From Marinobacter excellens HL-55 (GTDB lineage: Bacteria; Pseudomonadota; Gammaproteobacteria; Pseudomonadales; Oleiphilaceae): a stretch of DNA of 64,000 nucleotides. Made by a program: the position numbers and the translations under genes. Location: positions 43,755 to 107,754 of the forward strand of contig LJZQ01000005.1 in NCBI GenBank assembly GCA_001314845.1. The letters run 5' to 3'. Positions 17,984 to 26,542 of the stretch are shown here, piece after piece (positions within the stretch are counted from its first letter, which is position 1; every line of letters begins with the position of its first letter). The notes beneath the pieces are model-generated. The model did not search any database and was not told where the DNA came from. It saw only the letters and a program-made list of their open reading frames with translations.

Positions 17984-18475
17984 TCACTGATCCCTGGGAT
18001 CAGGATTGTCCAGAATCGTTTGTGTTTGGGTAGATCTGAATTCGTCAACAGCGCCACGAACTTTGTCATCAAACGTGCCAATAATCTGCGCCGCCAGCAG
18101 GCCCGCGTTGGTTGCGCCGGCTTTGCCGATGGCCAGGGTGCCGACGGCGATGCCGCCGGGCATCTGTACGATAGACAGCAGTGAGTCCAAGCCGTTCAGG
18201 GCTTTGGACTGAACGGGTACGCCCAGCACCGGCAGGGAGGTTTGGGAGGCAACCATTCCCGGCAGGTGTGCGGCACCGCCGGCGCCTGCGATGATGACTT
18301 TAAGGCCGCGATCCGAAGCGGTCTTGGCGTAGTCAAAAAGCAGGTCGGGGGTGCGGTGGGCGGAGACTACCCGGGTTTCGTAGGGTACGCCGAGTTTGTC
18401 GAGCATATCGGCGGCGTGTTCCATGGTGGGCCAGTCGGATTTCGAGCCCATGATCAGTCCTACAAGCGGCTGCAT
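17984..18475 (-). CDS. purE: N5-CAIR mutase
   Basis: 163 aa. Converts N5-CAIR to CAIR after PurK. The class I signature [16 protein letters not shown] near the N-terminus and [13 protein letters not shown] are intact. Start 18475 is chosen because it matches the family N-terminus and follows CAGGA; an upstream ATG at 18511 adds 12 unconserved residues. Upstream of purK on the same strand with an unusually long spacer holding repeat copy A. Confidence 0.95.
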   Translation of the reverse strand: MQPLVGLIMGSKSDWPTMEHAADMLDKLGVPYETRVVSAHRTPDLLFDYAKTASDRGLKVIIAGAGGAAHLPGMVASQTSLPVLGVPVQSKALNGLDSLLSIVQMPGGIAVGTLAIGKAGATNAGLLAAQIIGTFDDKVRGAVDEFRSTQTQTILDNPDPRDQ

Positions 18476-18649
18476 ATGCAACTGTCCTGAGATAATTGGA
18501 AAGCCGGCCATTGTATGTTTTGCCTACTGGCCATGCAACACAGACAACGGTGTACTCTGGCCAATCTTTATAAGGGTTCATTTCAACCCGCGTTCAAGTG
18601 CAGGTATTATCCGGATTAACGTTTTTGCCATCCATACTCAGGAGTTGTA

Positions 18650-19618
18650 ATGGAACCCATCCGCCCGGACGACGATGAGCTGAGAGCTGAACCACCCATC
18701 GGGGGTGCCGAGCGCAACAAGCCCGAAGGGCAGAAGAAAGCGTCATCAGTGAAACAGGACAAGCCAGTCAAGCCGCCGAAGCCGCCCAAAGCCCCGAAGT
18801 CTGCCGGCAGTGGTGGTAATGGAGGGAGCTCGGTTTTGGTTTGGGTGTTGTTGCTGGTGGTGGCCGCCGGCGCTGGTGCGGGCTGGTACGCTCAGGAAAC
18901 CCGGATTCAGGCTCTGGAAGGGCAGCTGGAAGAGGCTGATTACTGGGCGCGGCAGAGTAAGCTTGCGCTGGCGCGTTTTGAGGGCGAGCTGTCAGAAACC
19001 GGGGAGTCGCTGCAGGAGAGGGGTGCGTCTCTGGATGAAAAGATTGCAAGCAACAATGAGAGGCTGGATGCGGCCGACAGTGAGATCCGCAAGTTGTGGG
19101 TGATTGCGAATGAGCGCAACAAGAAGCGCCTGGACGAGCATCAGCAGCGGCTTTCAGGGCTGGATGGTCAGTTTGTTGAAGCGGATAAGTCGATGGCTGA
19201 CCTGAAAACGACGGTTGAGCAGGCTCGCTCATCACTGTCCGGGGATTTAGCCCAGTTGACTCAGCGGCTTGATGGTTCTGTCGCCGCACTGGAGCAGGCC
19301 GATCAGGAGGCCGCGGGTCAGTTGACCCGTCTTGGCGAGCAGGTTGGTAATGTTGATCAGGTGGTGGATAGCCGGATTCGGCGATTTGAGCAGGAGCAGC
19401 AGCTAACGATCAGCGGTCTGGAGAGTCAGATTTCTGCCTTGCAGCGGGACTTGGGTTCCATGGCCGGCGGTGGTGATGTGCAGGCTCTGCGAGATCAGCT
19501 TTCTGATTTGAAGCGGACTGTGGATGCAGTTGATTCGTCGCGGTCGCAACTCACGTCCCGGTTGGTCCGGCTGTCTGAAGAAGTGAATCAATTGCGCTCG
19601 GAGGTGTCTGCCCGTTAG
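18650..19618 (+). CDS. Single-pass membrane protein with long periplasmic coiled coil, unknown function
   Basis: 322 aa that I do not assign to a named family. Residues 1-60 are charged and Lys/Pro-rich (repeated KPPKPPKAPK), 61-82 form one membrane helix, and about 85-322 are predicted coiled coil with many heptads (LEGQLEEAD, LDEKIASNNERLDAADSEIRKL). The topology (basic cytoplasmic tail, then helix) puts the coil in the periplasm. AGGAG lies 5 nt before ATG. Divergent from purE; followed at 124 bp by a lipoprotein gene. A structural or envelope-spanning role is only a guess. Confidence 0.75.
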   Translation: MEPIRPDDDELRAEPPIGGAERNKPEGQKKASSVKQDKPVKPPKPPKAPKSAGSGGNGGSSVLVWVLLLVVAAGAGAGWYAQETRIQALEGQLEEADYWARQSKLALARFEGELSETGESLQERGASLDEKIASNNERLDAADSEIRKLWVIANERNKKRLDEHQQRLSGLDGQFVEADKSMADLKTTVEQARSSLSGDLAQLTQRLDGSVAALEQADQEAAGQLTRLGEQVGNVDQVVDSRIRRFEQEQQLTISGLESQISALQRDLGSMAGGGDVQALRDQLSDLKRTVDAVDSSRSQLTSRLVRLSEEVNQLRSEVSAR

Positions 19619-19742
19619 GGTGCCAATACGGTAGCAAGGTTGAATGTAACGGTTTGTATTCAGCCCTTGCGGTAGCTCTCATTTCTGTTGGTTGGCAGTT
19701 GTTATCATCAGCCAACTCGATAGGGATGAAGAGTACATAAGA

Positions 19743-20603
19743 ATGAAAATCCGAGTGCCTTTCCTGAAAAATGCCATCGCGTTGATCTGCGTGGTGGCGT
19801 TGTCTGGTTGTACCATTTACCAGTCCATTGGTAAGAGTGTGGGGGGCTTCCTGCACCCGGTGTCTGGCCACGATTTTGTGCATATCGATTCTGATGCCTG
19901 GGACCAGCGCAACGCCCTCCTTTATTTCTACCGTCCCCATTCTCAGTGGGCGGCTGATGAAATCGAATCGCCCAGCGTGTATATCGATGACAAGCACTAC
20001 TTCAATATCCGCAACAACAGTTTCACCTGGCTTGAGGTAAAGCCGGGTGAGCGCCATATCGCCATGCGCCGGCCACTATTGGGGCTTGAGGGGTTGAACT
20101 CCTTCAGTCTGAGCATGATTGCTGATGCCACCCTGGAGGTTGAGGCCGGCAACATCTATTACCTCCGGTACAACGAGCTGACGGAGCCGGAGGTTCGTCA
20201 TCCGGATCTGGATCCGGAGCACCCACTGGCCTCTGGTAATCTGCAGCTGGTCACCCGCAGCTATGCGATGCAATCGGATCAGATTGTTTCCACGCTGTTT
20301 CTGAACAGTGATCTGTTGGCACCTAATCATGCCGCGACCTCGATTGTTGAGGTTAATGAAGATGTGGATTACGAGAAACGCAAAGCCGAACTGGCGGAGG
20401 AGCGTGAGCTGGAGCTCGAAAGGCTGAAGCAGGAAGGCCGGTATGAAGAAACCTCCTGGTTTTGGCCGTTTGGCGGCGGGCCGACGGTGCCCCTTGAAAC
20501 TGACCAGAAGTTGGAGACGTTAGAGCAAGACTATGCTCAGCTGGAGGCGGAGCGAAAGCAGCGCCGTGAGGCGGAATCTGGTGGTGGCTGGTGGATTTTC
20601 TGA
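19743..20603 (+). CDS. DUF2846-like lipoprotein
   Basis: 286 aa. A lipoprotein signal peptide ends in LSGC (Cys near residue 20). The middle holds a beta-rich DUF2846-like domain (NALLYFYRPHSQWAADEIESPSVYIDDKHYF split across 45-80; PGERHIAMRR; GNIYYLRY). The C-terminal ~70 residues are a charged helical segment ending in GGGWWIF. Start 19743 places the lipobox correctly; the longer frame from 19692 adds a non-signal stretch. Function unknown; envelope localisation is supported. Confidence 0.78.
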   Translation: MKIRVPFLKNAIALICVVALSGCTIYQSIGKSVGGFLHPVSGHDFVHIDSDAWDQRNALLYFYRPHSQWAADEIESPSVYIDDKHYFNIRNNSFTWLEVKPGERHIAMRRPLLGLEGLNSFSLSMIADATLEVEAGNIYYLRYNELTEPEVRHPDLDPEHPLASGNLQLVTRSYAMQSDQIVSTLFLNSDLLAPNHAATSIVEVNEDVDYEKRKAELAEERELELERLKQEGRYEETSWFWPFGGGPTVPLETDQKLETLEQDYAQLEAERKQRREAESGGGWWIF

Positions 20604-20652
20604 GTCAGCGTTGACTACACTGGAGTAGACTGGCTGCAGTGAGATAAAAACA

Positions 20653-20919
20653 ATGTCGCTTAAAGATGATGTGGTACTTCGGATTGAAAAGATTGCGGGT
20701 AAAGTAACGCCTTACCTTGAGGAGTCCTGGCGGGATGTCAGGGCAAAGCTGGATGATCTCAATCGGTCGCTGGCAGACCAGGCCATACCCGGTGAGCGTC
20801 GGGCTCAGGTCAGTGAGTTGTCATTGCGAAGCAAGGCCGAGCAGGCCGGGCACAAGCGTGGCGTGGTGCGGCCCTTTCCCGGTGTCAAGAAACAGGCTCA
20901 AGCCGCTGATTTTGATTAA
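20653..20919 (+). CDS. Small conserved-looking protein, unknown function
   Basis: 88 aa, hydrophilic, with a helical N-terminal half (VVLRIEKIAGKVTPYLEESWRDVRAKLDDLNRSL) and a basic end. No signal peptide or membrane segment. Codon use is like its neighbours and it sits 49 bp after the lipoprotein gene on the same strand, so cotranscription is possible. I do not recognise the family. Confidence 0.6.
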   Translation: MSLKDDVVLRIEKIAGKVTPYLEESWRDVRAKLDDLNRSLADQAIPGERRAQVSELSLRSKAEQAGHKRGVVRPFPGVKKQAQAADFD

Positions 20920-20974
20920 TAAATATGCAGTCTTCCGAGTGTCAGAAAAATATCAGCAAATTTCCGGAAAACAT

Positions 20975-21002
20975 TTGACTCTGTGAGCGAAATGCTTAAA
21001 AT
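20975..21002 (+). promoter_or_regulatory. Promoter of the Val-Asp-Val tRNA operon
   Basis: TTGACT (20975-20980), 16-bp spacer, TAAAAT (20997-21002), followed by GCGCGTC. A GC-rich discriminator of this kind is typical of stringently controlled stable-RNA promoters. The first tRNA begins about 98 bp downstream. Confidence 0.75.
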
Positions 21003-21100
21003 GCGCGTCTCACTTGGTTGATGCAGCACTGCTGAGTCAACAAGCGCCAGAAGCGTAACGAGTGGCTGCTTTGAGCTTGAAGAATAGTAAAGCGCAAAGT

Positions 21101-21176
21101 GGGTGGTTAGCTCAGCTGGGAGAGCATCGCCCTTACAAGGCGAGGGTCGGGGGTTCGATCCCCTCACCACCCACCA
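21101..21176 (+). tRNA. tRNA-Val (anticodon TAC)
   Basis: 76 nt with CCA encoded. Acceptor GGGTGGT pairs with ACCACCC; anticodon loop CTTACAA gives TAC; T loop TTCGATC. First of three tRNAs in one transcript; identical in sequence to the third. Confidence 0.97.
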
Positions 21177-21234
21177 TTTCCAAAGCAGTTGGCCAGAAAT
21201 TTCTGGTCCAGATTCAGGAAAGCTGAATCAATGC

Positions 21235-21311
21235 GGAGCGGTAGTTCAGTTGGTTAGAATACCGGCCTGTCACGCCGGGGGTCGCGGGTTCGAGTCCCGT
21301 CCGCTCCGCCA
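21235..21311 (+). tRNA. tRNA-Asp (anticodon GTC)
   Basis: 77 nt with CCA encoded. Acceptor GGAGCGG pairs with CCGCTCC; anticodon loop CTGTCAC gives GTC; T loop TTCGAGT. Lies 58 bp after the first tRNA-Val. Confidence 0.97.
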
Positions 21312-21320
21312 CTTTTTCCA

Positions 21321-21396
21321 GGGTGGTTAGCTCAGCTGGGAGAGCATCGCCCTTACAAGGCGAGGGTCGGGGGTTCGATCCCCTCACCACCCACCA
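21321..21396 (+). tRNA. tRNA-Val (anticodon TAC), second identical copy
   Basis: 76 nt, base-for-base the same as 21101-21176. Only 9 bp after the tRNA-Asp. The exact duplication of a Val gene around Asp suggests tandem gene amplification, a known route by which tRNA operons evolve. Confidence 0.97.
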
Positions 21397-21402
21397 GATT
21401 TG

Positions 21403-21436
21403 AAAAAAAGCAGATCCATTGGATCTGCTTTTTTTT
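21403..21436 (+). terminator. Rho-independent terminator of the tRNA operon
   Basis: A7, GCAGATCC / GGATCTGC stem with ATT loop, then T8. With A and T runs on both sides, it can also act on transcripts from the minus-strand reductase gene. Confidence 0.95.
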
Positions 21437-21519
21437 GTCTGCCCGAAAGTCATCGTCCTGAAGCAGCAACAAAAGGCGCAGGCGCAACCTGCGCCCAGCC
21501 TTTAGTTGTGCGAGCATGG

Positions 21520-22926
21520 CTATTTGCCGATCAGAGACTGACCGCAAACACGCACTACGTTGCCGTTCACACCGGCAGACGCCGGGCTGCAGTACCAGCC
21601 GATAGCCTCGGCAACGTCTACCGGTAAGCCGCCCTGTGAAAGGCTGTTCATGCGCCGACCCGCCTCTCGAATGGTGAAAGGCATGGCCGCCGTCATCTGG
21701 GTTTCGATAAAGCCCGGGGCGATGGCGTTGATTGTGATGCCGTTCTTTAGCTGCTTGGCCATGGCTTCGACATAACCGATCACGCCACTCTTGGCGCAGG
21801 CGTAGTTGGTCTGGCCAAAGTTGCCGGCAATGCCGCTGATGGAAGAAATGCATACGATGCGACCGTTATTACGGAGCAGCTCGCGGTGCATCAGTTCTTC
21901 GTCGATCAGCTCTTCGGCGGTCAGGTTGACCGCGATGGTCATGTCCCAGAAATGCTCTGGCATGTTGCCCAGGGTTTTGTCGCGCGTGATACCCGCATTG
22001 TGAATCACCAGGTCCACCCCGCCGGTTTCCTTGGCAATAAAGTCGGCAATCATCTTGGGAGCCTTCTCGTCGGTGATGTCGCAAGCCAGGGCCTTGCCTT
22101 TGATGGCATCGGTCACGTTTTGCAGGTCGGCCATAACCGCCGGAATGTCGAGGCCAATCACTGTGGCACCGTCCCGGGCCAGGGTCTCGGCGATGGCGGC
22201 GCCGATGCCGCGGGATGCGCCGGTCACCAGGGCGACCTTGCCAGCCAGCGGTGCGACCGGGTTGCTTGCCTTGGCCACGTCTGCTTTACCAATCCGAACC
22301 ACCTGGCCAGACACATAAGCCGAGCGAGCTGACAGGAAGAATCGAACGCTCGAGTCGAGCTGGTTGTCGGCATTGGGCGCCATCCACAGCAGGTTGGCTG
22401 TTGAGCCTTTCTTGCCAACTTCCTTGGCCACACTGCGAACAAAACCTTCCAGCGCCTGCTGGGCAGCCGCCTGGGGTGCTTTTCGGCAGGTGTGGGGATC
22501 TTGCCCAATCACCAGAACGCGACCGTTGGCGGCCAGTTTGCGGATGGTGGGGTGGAAGAAGTCATATAAAGCCCGCAAATCCTGAGGACCTTTCAGTCCG
22601 GTAGCGTCAAATATCAGGGCAGAAAACTTACCCTCGACTTCGCTGGTCAAATCCACGGCTTTGGCTTTGTTGCCGGTCAGGGCCGAATCGGCCAGAGACG
22701 GCTGGCCGCTGGCGTGCAGCAAAGTGGCAGGGCTGGCACCAAGAATGGAGCCAACGGTAGCAGCCGCTTTGGCGCCCGGGCCGGCACCGACCAGAACATT
22801 CCCTTCAATAAACGGTTGGTCTACCCGCTTCAGACGCTTCAACGGCGCGGGGGAGGGCAGGCCCAAAGATTGTGCGGCGGTTTTGCCAACGGGGGTATTG
22901 ACCAGTTTCAGGTAGAGATCAGACAT
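21520..22926 (-). CDS. FabG4-like (high-molecular-weight) 3-oxoacyl-CoA/ACP reductase
   Basis: 468 aa with two domains. The N-terminal ~225 residues are a flavodoxin-like, catalytically silent half. The C-terminal half is a complete SDR: TGASRGIG at 235-242, HNAG 309-312, catalytic Ser362, Tyr375 and Lys379. This is the mycobacterial FabG4 architecture, which reduces 3-ketoacyl-CoA with NADH. Start 22926 follows AAGGAAG at good spacing; the frame extends to 23004 but without such a site. It is divergent from a thiolase, so both may act in fatty-acid chain metabolism. Confidence 0.87.
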   Translation of the reverse strand: MSDLYLKLVNTPVGKTAAQSLGLPSPAPLKRLKRVDQPFIEGNVLVGAGPGAKAAATVGSILGASPATLLHASGQPSLADSALTGNKAKAVDLTSEVEGKFSALIFDATGLKGPQDLRALYDFFHPTIRKLAANGRVLVIGQDPHTCRKAPQAAAQQALEGFVRSVAKEVGKKGSTANLLWMAPNADNQLDSSVRFFLSARSAYVSGQVVRIGKADVAKASNPVAPLAGKVALVTGASRGIGAAIAETLARDGATVIGLDIPAVMADLQNVTDAIKGKALACDITDEKAPKMIADFIAKETGGVDLVIHNAGITRDKTLGNMPEHFWDMTIAVNLTAEELIDEELMHRELLRNNGRIVCISSISGIAGNFGQTNYACAKSGVIGYVEAMAKQLKNGITINAIAPGFIETQMTAAMPFTIREAGRRMNSLSQGGLPVDVAEAIGWYCSPASAGVNGNVVRVCGQSLIGK

Positions 22927-23113
22927 GGATTCTTCCTTGTGAGTGCTGTTGAGTATGAAATAGCCTAAAGGGTAAGGATTCTGCCAGCTAATGGATTGAC
23001 TCAACGCAGTTATGGCGTTGTCAGACTTGCCAATGAGAGACTGGCATTAAACGCTAGACTTCGTGTTAACAAGATTAATCCATCCAAGAGAATCACCAAA
23101 GGGATAACCCGCT

Positions 23114-24451
23114 ATGGCACAGGCACCCAAAACTTCCCGGTCCGGTTCAAAAGCCGCTTCGGGTTCCATAAAAAAACCGCCGGGCATTCGCCGTGTAGCG
23201 GTAGTCGGTGGCAACCGTACGCCGTTTGCCCGTTCCAACACCGCTTACAGCAAAATCAGTAACCAGGAATTGCTGACATCTACTCTGCGTGGTCTGGTTG
23301 ATCGTTACAACCTCCAGGGAATGCGGCTGGGTGAAGTGGTAGCCGGTGCAGTTATCAAGCATTCCCGTGACTTTAACCTGACCCGCGAAGCCGTTCTCAG
23401 TTGTGGTCTCGCGCCGGAAACTCCCGCCTACGACATTCAGCAGGCCTGCGGAACGGGTCTTGAGGCGGCCATTCTGGTGGCCAACAAGATTGCTCTGGGT
23501 CAGATTGATTGCGGTGTCGCCGGCGGAACCGATACCACGTCGGACGCGCCGATCGGCGTTGGTGAAGGGCTGCGGAAAATTCTGCTGGATCTCAATCGTG
23601 CGAAAACCGCGACCGAGCGATTGAAAATTCTGGGTCGGTTCCGGCCTGGTCACCTGGTGCCGGAAATTCCCGAAAACGGCGAGCCGCGCACCGGAATGTC
23701 CATGGGGGATCATTGTCAGGTTACCGCCAAAGAGTGGAGCATTCCCCGTGAAGAGCAGGATCGCCTGGCACTGGAAAGCCACCAGAAGCTGGCGAAAGCC
23801 TACGAAAAAGGTTTTTTCGACGACTTGATTACCCCAATGGCGGGCCTGGAGAAAGACAATATTTTGCGCCCGGACACTACCCTTGAAAAGCTGGCCACGC
23901 TCAAGCCCTGCTTTGACCGCGAAAACGGCACCATGACGGCGGCCAACAGTACGGCTCTTACCGATGGTGCCTCGTGTGTCTTGCTGGCCAGTGAAGACTG
24001 GGCGAAAGCCAACAACCTGGAGGTCAAGGCGTGGTTAACCTTCTCTGAAGTGGCTGCCGTCGACTTTGTCGATAAGAAAGAAGGATTGTTGATGGCACCG
24101 GCCTACGCGGTACCGCGCATGCTGGAAAAGGCCGGGCTATCCTTGCAGGATTTTGATTTTTACGAAATCCATGAAGCGTTTGCCGCGCAGGTTCTGTCAA
24201 CACTGAAGGCGTGGGAAGACCCCGGTTTTTGCAAAGAGCGCCTGGGTCTGGACAAGCCGCTTGGTCGTATCGATCGGGCTAAAATGAATGTAAACGGCTC
24301 CAGTCTGGCCACCGGCCACCCGTTTGCGGCCACGGGTGGTCGCATTGTGGCGACTCTTGCCAAGCTGCTTGAGGAAAAGGGCAGTGGCCGCGGGTTGATC
24401 TCTATCTGCGCCGCTGGCGGGCAGGGTGTTACCGCGATTCTGGAGCGGTAA
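23114..24451 (+). CDS. Thiolase, acetyl-CoA C-acyltransferase (FadI-like)
   Basis: 445 aa. The acyl-accepting Cys112 lies in QQACGTGLEAA. Later motifs are EIHEAFAAQV (active His), NVNGSSLATGHPFAATG (His) and CAAGGQGVTAI (second Cys). Its basic N-terminal ~25 residues (Lys/Ser/Pro) are an extension before the thiolase fold. It cleaves 3-ketoacyl-CoA or condenses acetyl-CoA; direction is not readable from sequence. Divergent from the FabG4-like reductase, suggesting shared control from the 187-bp gap. It stops before the initiator tRNA. Confidence 0.88.
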   Translation: MAQAPKTSRSGSKAASGSIKKPPGIRRVAVVGGNRTPFARSNTAYSKISNQELLTSTLRGLVDRYNLQGMRLGEVVAGAVIKHSRDFNLTREAVLSCGLAPETPAYDIQQACGTGLEAAILVANKIALGQIDCGVAGGTDTTSDAPIGVGEGLRKILLDLNRAKTATERLKILGRFRPGHLVPEIPENGEPRTGMSMGDHCQVTAKEWSIPREEQDRLALESHQKLAKAYEKGFFDDLITPMAGLEKDNILRPDTTLEKLATLKPCFDRENGTMTAANSTALTDGASCVLLASEDWAKANNLEVKAWLTFSEVAAVDFVDKKEGLLMAPAYAVPRMLEKAGLSLQDFDFYEIHEAFAAQVLSTLKAWEDPGFCKERLGLDKPLGRIDRAKMNVNGSSLATGHPFAATGGRIVATLAKLLEEKGSGRGLISICAAGGQGVTAILER

Positions 24452-24475
24452 GTGACGGGAATCTCGAGATTTCCT

Positions 24476-24504
24476 TTGACAGGCCCAGATCCACGCCGTA
24501 ATAT
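24476..24504 (+). promoter_or_regulatory. Consensus sigma-70 promoter for the initiator tRNA
   Basis: TTGACA (24476-24481), exact 17-bp spacer, TAATAT (24499-24504). Almost the ideal promoter. It begins 25 bp after the thiolase stop and 45 bp before the tRNA. Confidence 0.92.
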
Positions 24505-24548
24505 ACGCACCTCGTTGATCGGGGTAGCCCGGTAAACAACCAGTTTGA

Positions 24549-24625
<77 letters not shown>

Positions 24626-24631
24626 TATAAG

Positions 24632-24668
24632 AAAAAGGCAGACCAGTAGGCACTGGTCTGCCTTTTTT
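24632..24668 (+). terminator. Rho-independent terminator after tRNA-fMet
   Basis: A5, GGCAGACCAGT / ACTGGTCTGCC 11-bp perfect stem with 4-nt loop, then T6. Only 7 nt after the tRNA. Confidence 0.96.
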
Positions 24669-24771
24669 GTTTTCCGTATTCAAAAAAACACGCTTTGTCG
24701 ATTTGAAGGTCGCCGATAGGTTTGCTCGCCTGGTGGTCGGCCCCTTAGTCAACTCACACAGGAGCTTGTAC

Positions 24772-25992
24772 ATGTCCAGCCGGCTGCCCGCTTTCCTCCG
24801 CCCTTTGCTCCACATGGGGCTGATTCCCCAGATTACCGTGGGCATTATTGCTGGTGTGCTACTGGCCTTGATCTCGCCACAGGCCGCTGGGTCTGTGTCA
24901 CTGCTTGGCCAATTGTTTATCGCTGCTCTGACAGCGGTAGCGCCGATTCTTGTGTTTGTGCTGGTGGCGGCGGCCATTGCGGCGCACCAGAAGGGGCAGC
25001 CAACGCACATCCGCGGGGTTTTGCTGTTGTATCTGATTGGCACCTTGTTAGCGGCGGTGGTGGCCGTGGTGGCCAGCTTTGCGTTTCCCACTGAGCTGAC
25101 CCTGGATGTGCCGGAAGTGAGTGGTAATCCGCCAGGGAGTATTGTGGAGATTCTGCAGAATCTTGTCCTGAGCGTGGTGACTAACCCGGTGACTGCCCTG
25201 ATGGAAGCGAACTTTATTGCCATTCTTGCCTGGGCGATTGGTCTGGGGGTGATGCTGCGTCAGTCTGGCGGAACCACGCAAGCGGTTCTGAACGATTTGT
25301 CCGAAGCGATCACCGGTATTGTCCGGGTGGTTATCCGGTTTGCTCCTCTGGGGATCTTTGGCCTGGTGGCCAATACGCTGGCGGAGTCGGGTATGGCGGC
25401 GTTGCTTGAATATGGCCACCTGTTGGCGGTTATTGTTGGCTGTATGCTTTTTGTGGCGTTGGTGACCAACCCGTTGATTGTCTTTCTGCACACCCGCCGC
25501 AACCCCTATCCGCTGGTATTCACCTGTTTGCGGGGCAGTGCCATTACGGCTTTCTTCACCCGGAGTTCGGCGGCCAATATCCCGGTCAATCTCAATCTTT
25601 GCGATCGCCTGAAGCTGGATCCGGACACCTATGCAATTTCCATCCCGCTGGGCGCCACCATCAACATGGCCGGTGCGGCCATTACCATCTCGGTGATCAC
25701 TCTGGCCGCAGCCAATACACTAGGTATACCGGTAGACTTCCCCACAGCCCTGCTGCTGTGTGTGGTTTCTGCTGTGGCCGCCTGTGGTGTTTCAGGGGTG
25801 GCCGGCGGGTCTTTGCTGCTGATCCCTCTGGCGACCAGCCTGTTCGGCATTCCTACCGAGGTGGCCATGCAGGCGGTGGCGATCGGTTTTGTGATCAGTG
25901 TAGTGCAGGATTCCACCGAAACCGCGCTTAATTCCTCCACCGACGTGCTGTTCACCGCAGCGGCTTGTCATGCCGCAGAGGATCGCGCGTGA
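24772..25992 (+). CDS. sstT: Serine/threonine:Na+ symporter
   Basis: 406 aa dicarboxylate/amino acid:cation symporter (DAACS) family membrane protein, close to E. coli SstT (414 aa). About eight hydrophobic segments and two re-entrant loops, with the transport motifs [13 protein letters not shown] and [11 protein letters not shown]. Imports serine and threonine with Na+. Start 24772 follows AGGAG; the longer frame from 24667 overlaps the tRNA terminator. Overlaps the next gene by GTGA. Confidence 0.92.
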   Translation: MSSRLPAFLRPLLHMGLIPQITVGIIAGVLLALISPQAAGSVSLLGQLFIAALTAVAPILVFVLVAAAIAAHQKGQPTHIRGVLLLYLIGTLLAAVVAVVASFAFPTELTLDVPEVSGNPPGSIVEILQNLVLSVVTNPVTALMEANFIAILAWAIGLGVMLRQSGGTTQAVLNDLSEAITGIVRVVIRFAPLGIFGLVANTLAESGMAALLEYGHLLAVIVGCMLFVALVTNPLIVFLHTRRNPYPLVFTCLRGSAITAFFTRSSAANIPVNLNLCDRLKLDPDTYAISIPLGATINMAGAAITISVITLAAANTLGIPVDFPTALLLCVVSAVAACGVSGVAGGSLLLIPLATSLFGIPTEVAMQAVAIGFVISVVQDSTETALNSSTDVLFTAAACHAAEDRA

Positions 25993-26498
25993 TTACAGCG
26001 CAACAGTCCCGCAATCTGGTGTTCATCGGTATGCCGGGCAGTGGTAAAAGCACCATCGGGGTGCTGGTTGCCAAACGTCTTGGCATGGGATTTATCGATA
26101 CCGATTTGCTGATCCAGGAGCGATCGGGCCGCACACTTCAGGACATAGTCGATCACGACGGTTACGTTGCACTGCGCCAGATAGAAGAGCAGGTGCTGTT
26201 GGGGCTGAATGTTAAGAACCAGGTCATCAGCACCGGCGGAAGCGCGGTCTACAGCGATTCGGCGATGAACCACCTCAAGCAGAATGGTATCGTGGTGTTC
26301 CTCGATATCTCTCTGGATGTGGTGGTGCAACGCATTGGTGATTACAGTCTCAGGGGCATTTCCCGGCGACCAAACCAGACTCTGGCGGAGTTGTTCGAGG
26401 AGCGTTTCGCGCTCTACACGCGCTACGCCGACTTGACCATAAAAGGGAGCGGCTTCAATCAGAATCAGTTGTGTGAGGCAATTATCCGGAAGCTCTGA
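25989..26498 (+). CDS. Shikimate kinase family protein
   Basis: 169 aa. Walker [10 protein letters not shown] at about 14-22, the shikimate-binding DTD at about 36-38, the GGSAVY region in place of the usual GGG motif, and a lid-like [11 protein letters not shown] segment. It could phosphorylate shikimate (AroK), but the usual aroK neighbours aroB and pilQ are absent, so it may be a paralogue. GTG 25989 overlaps the sstT stop (GTGA), with GAGGA 7 nt upstream. An ATG at 25965 would lie inside sstT. Confidence 0.8.
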   Translation: MITAQQSRNLVFIGMPGSGKSTIGVLVAKRLGMGFIDTDLLIQERSGRTLQDIVDHDGYVALRQIEEQVLLGLNVKNQVISTGGSAVYSDSAMNHLKQNGIVVFLDISLDVVVQRIGDYSLRGISRRPNQTLAELFEERFALYTRYADLTIKGSGFNQNQLCEAIIRKL

Positions 26499-26510
26499 GT
26501 TGGAGCCGGG

Positions 26511-26530
26511 GCCCCGCGCGCGCTCGGGGC
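26511..26530. terminator. Possible hairpin between convergent kinase and membrane protein genes
   Basis: GCCCCG (26511-26516) and CGGGGC (26525-26530) with an 8-nt GC-rich loop, no U run. It occupies the 44-bp gap between convergent genes; a weak bidirectional terminator at best. Confidence 0.35.
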
Positions 26531-26542
26531 GGTGGTGTCGAA

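Noticed and set aside
18600..18640. PurR-like AACGTTTTTGCC near purE
   Set aside because: Only a weak half match to the PurR palindrome, about 150 bp from the purE start.
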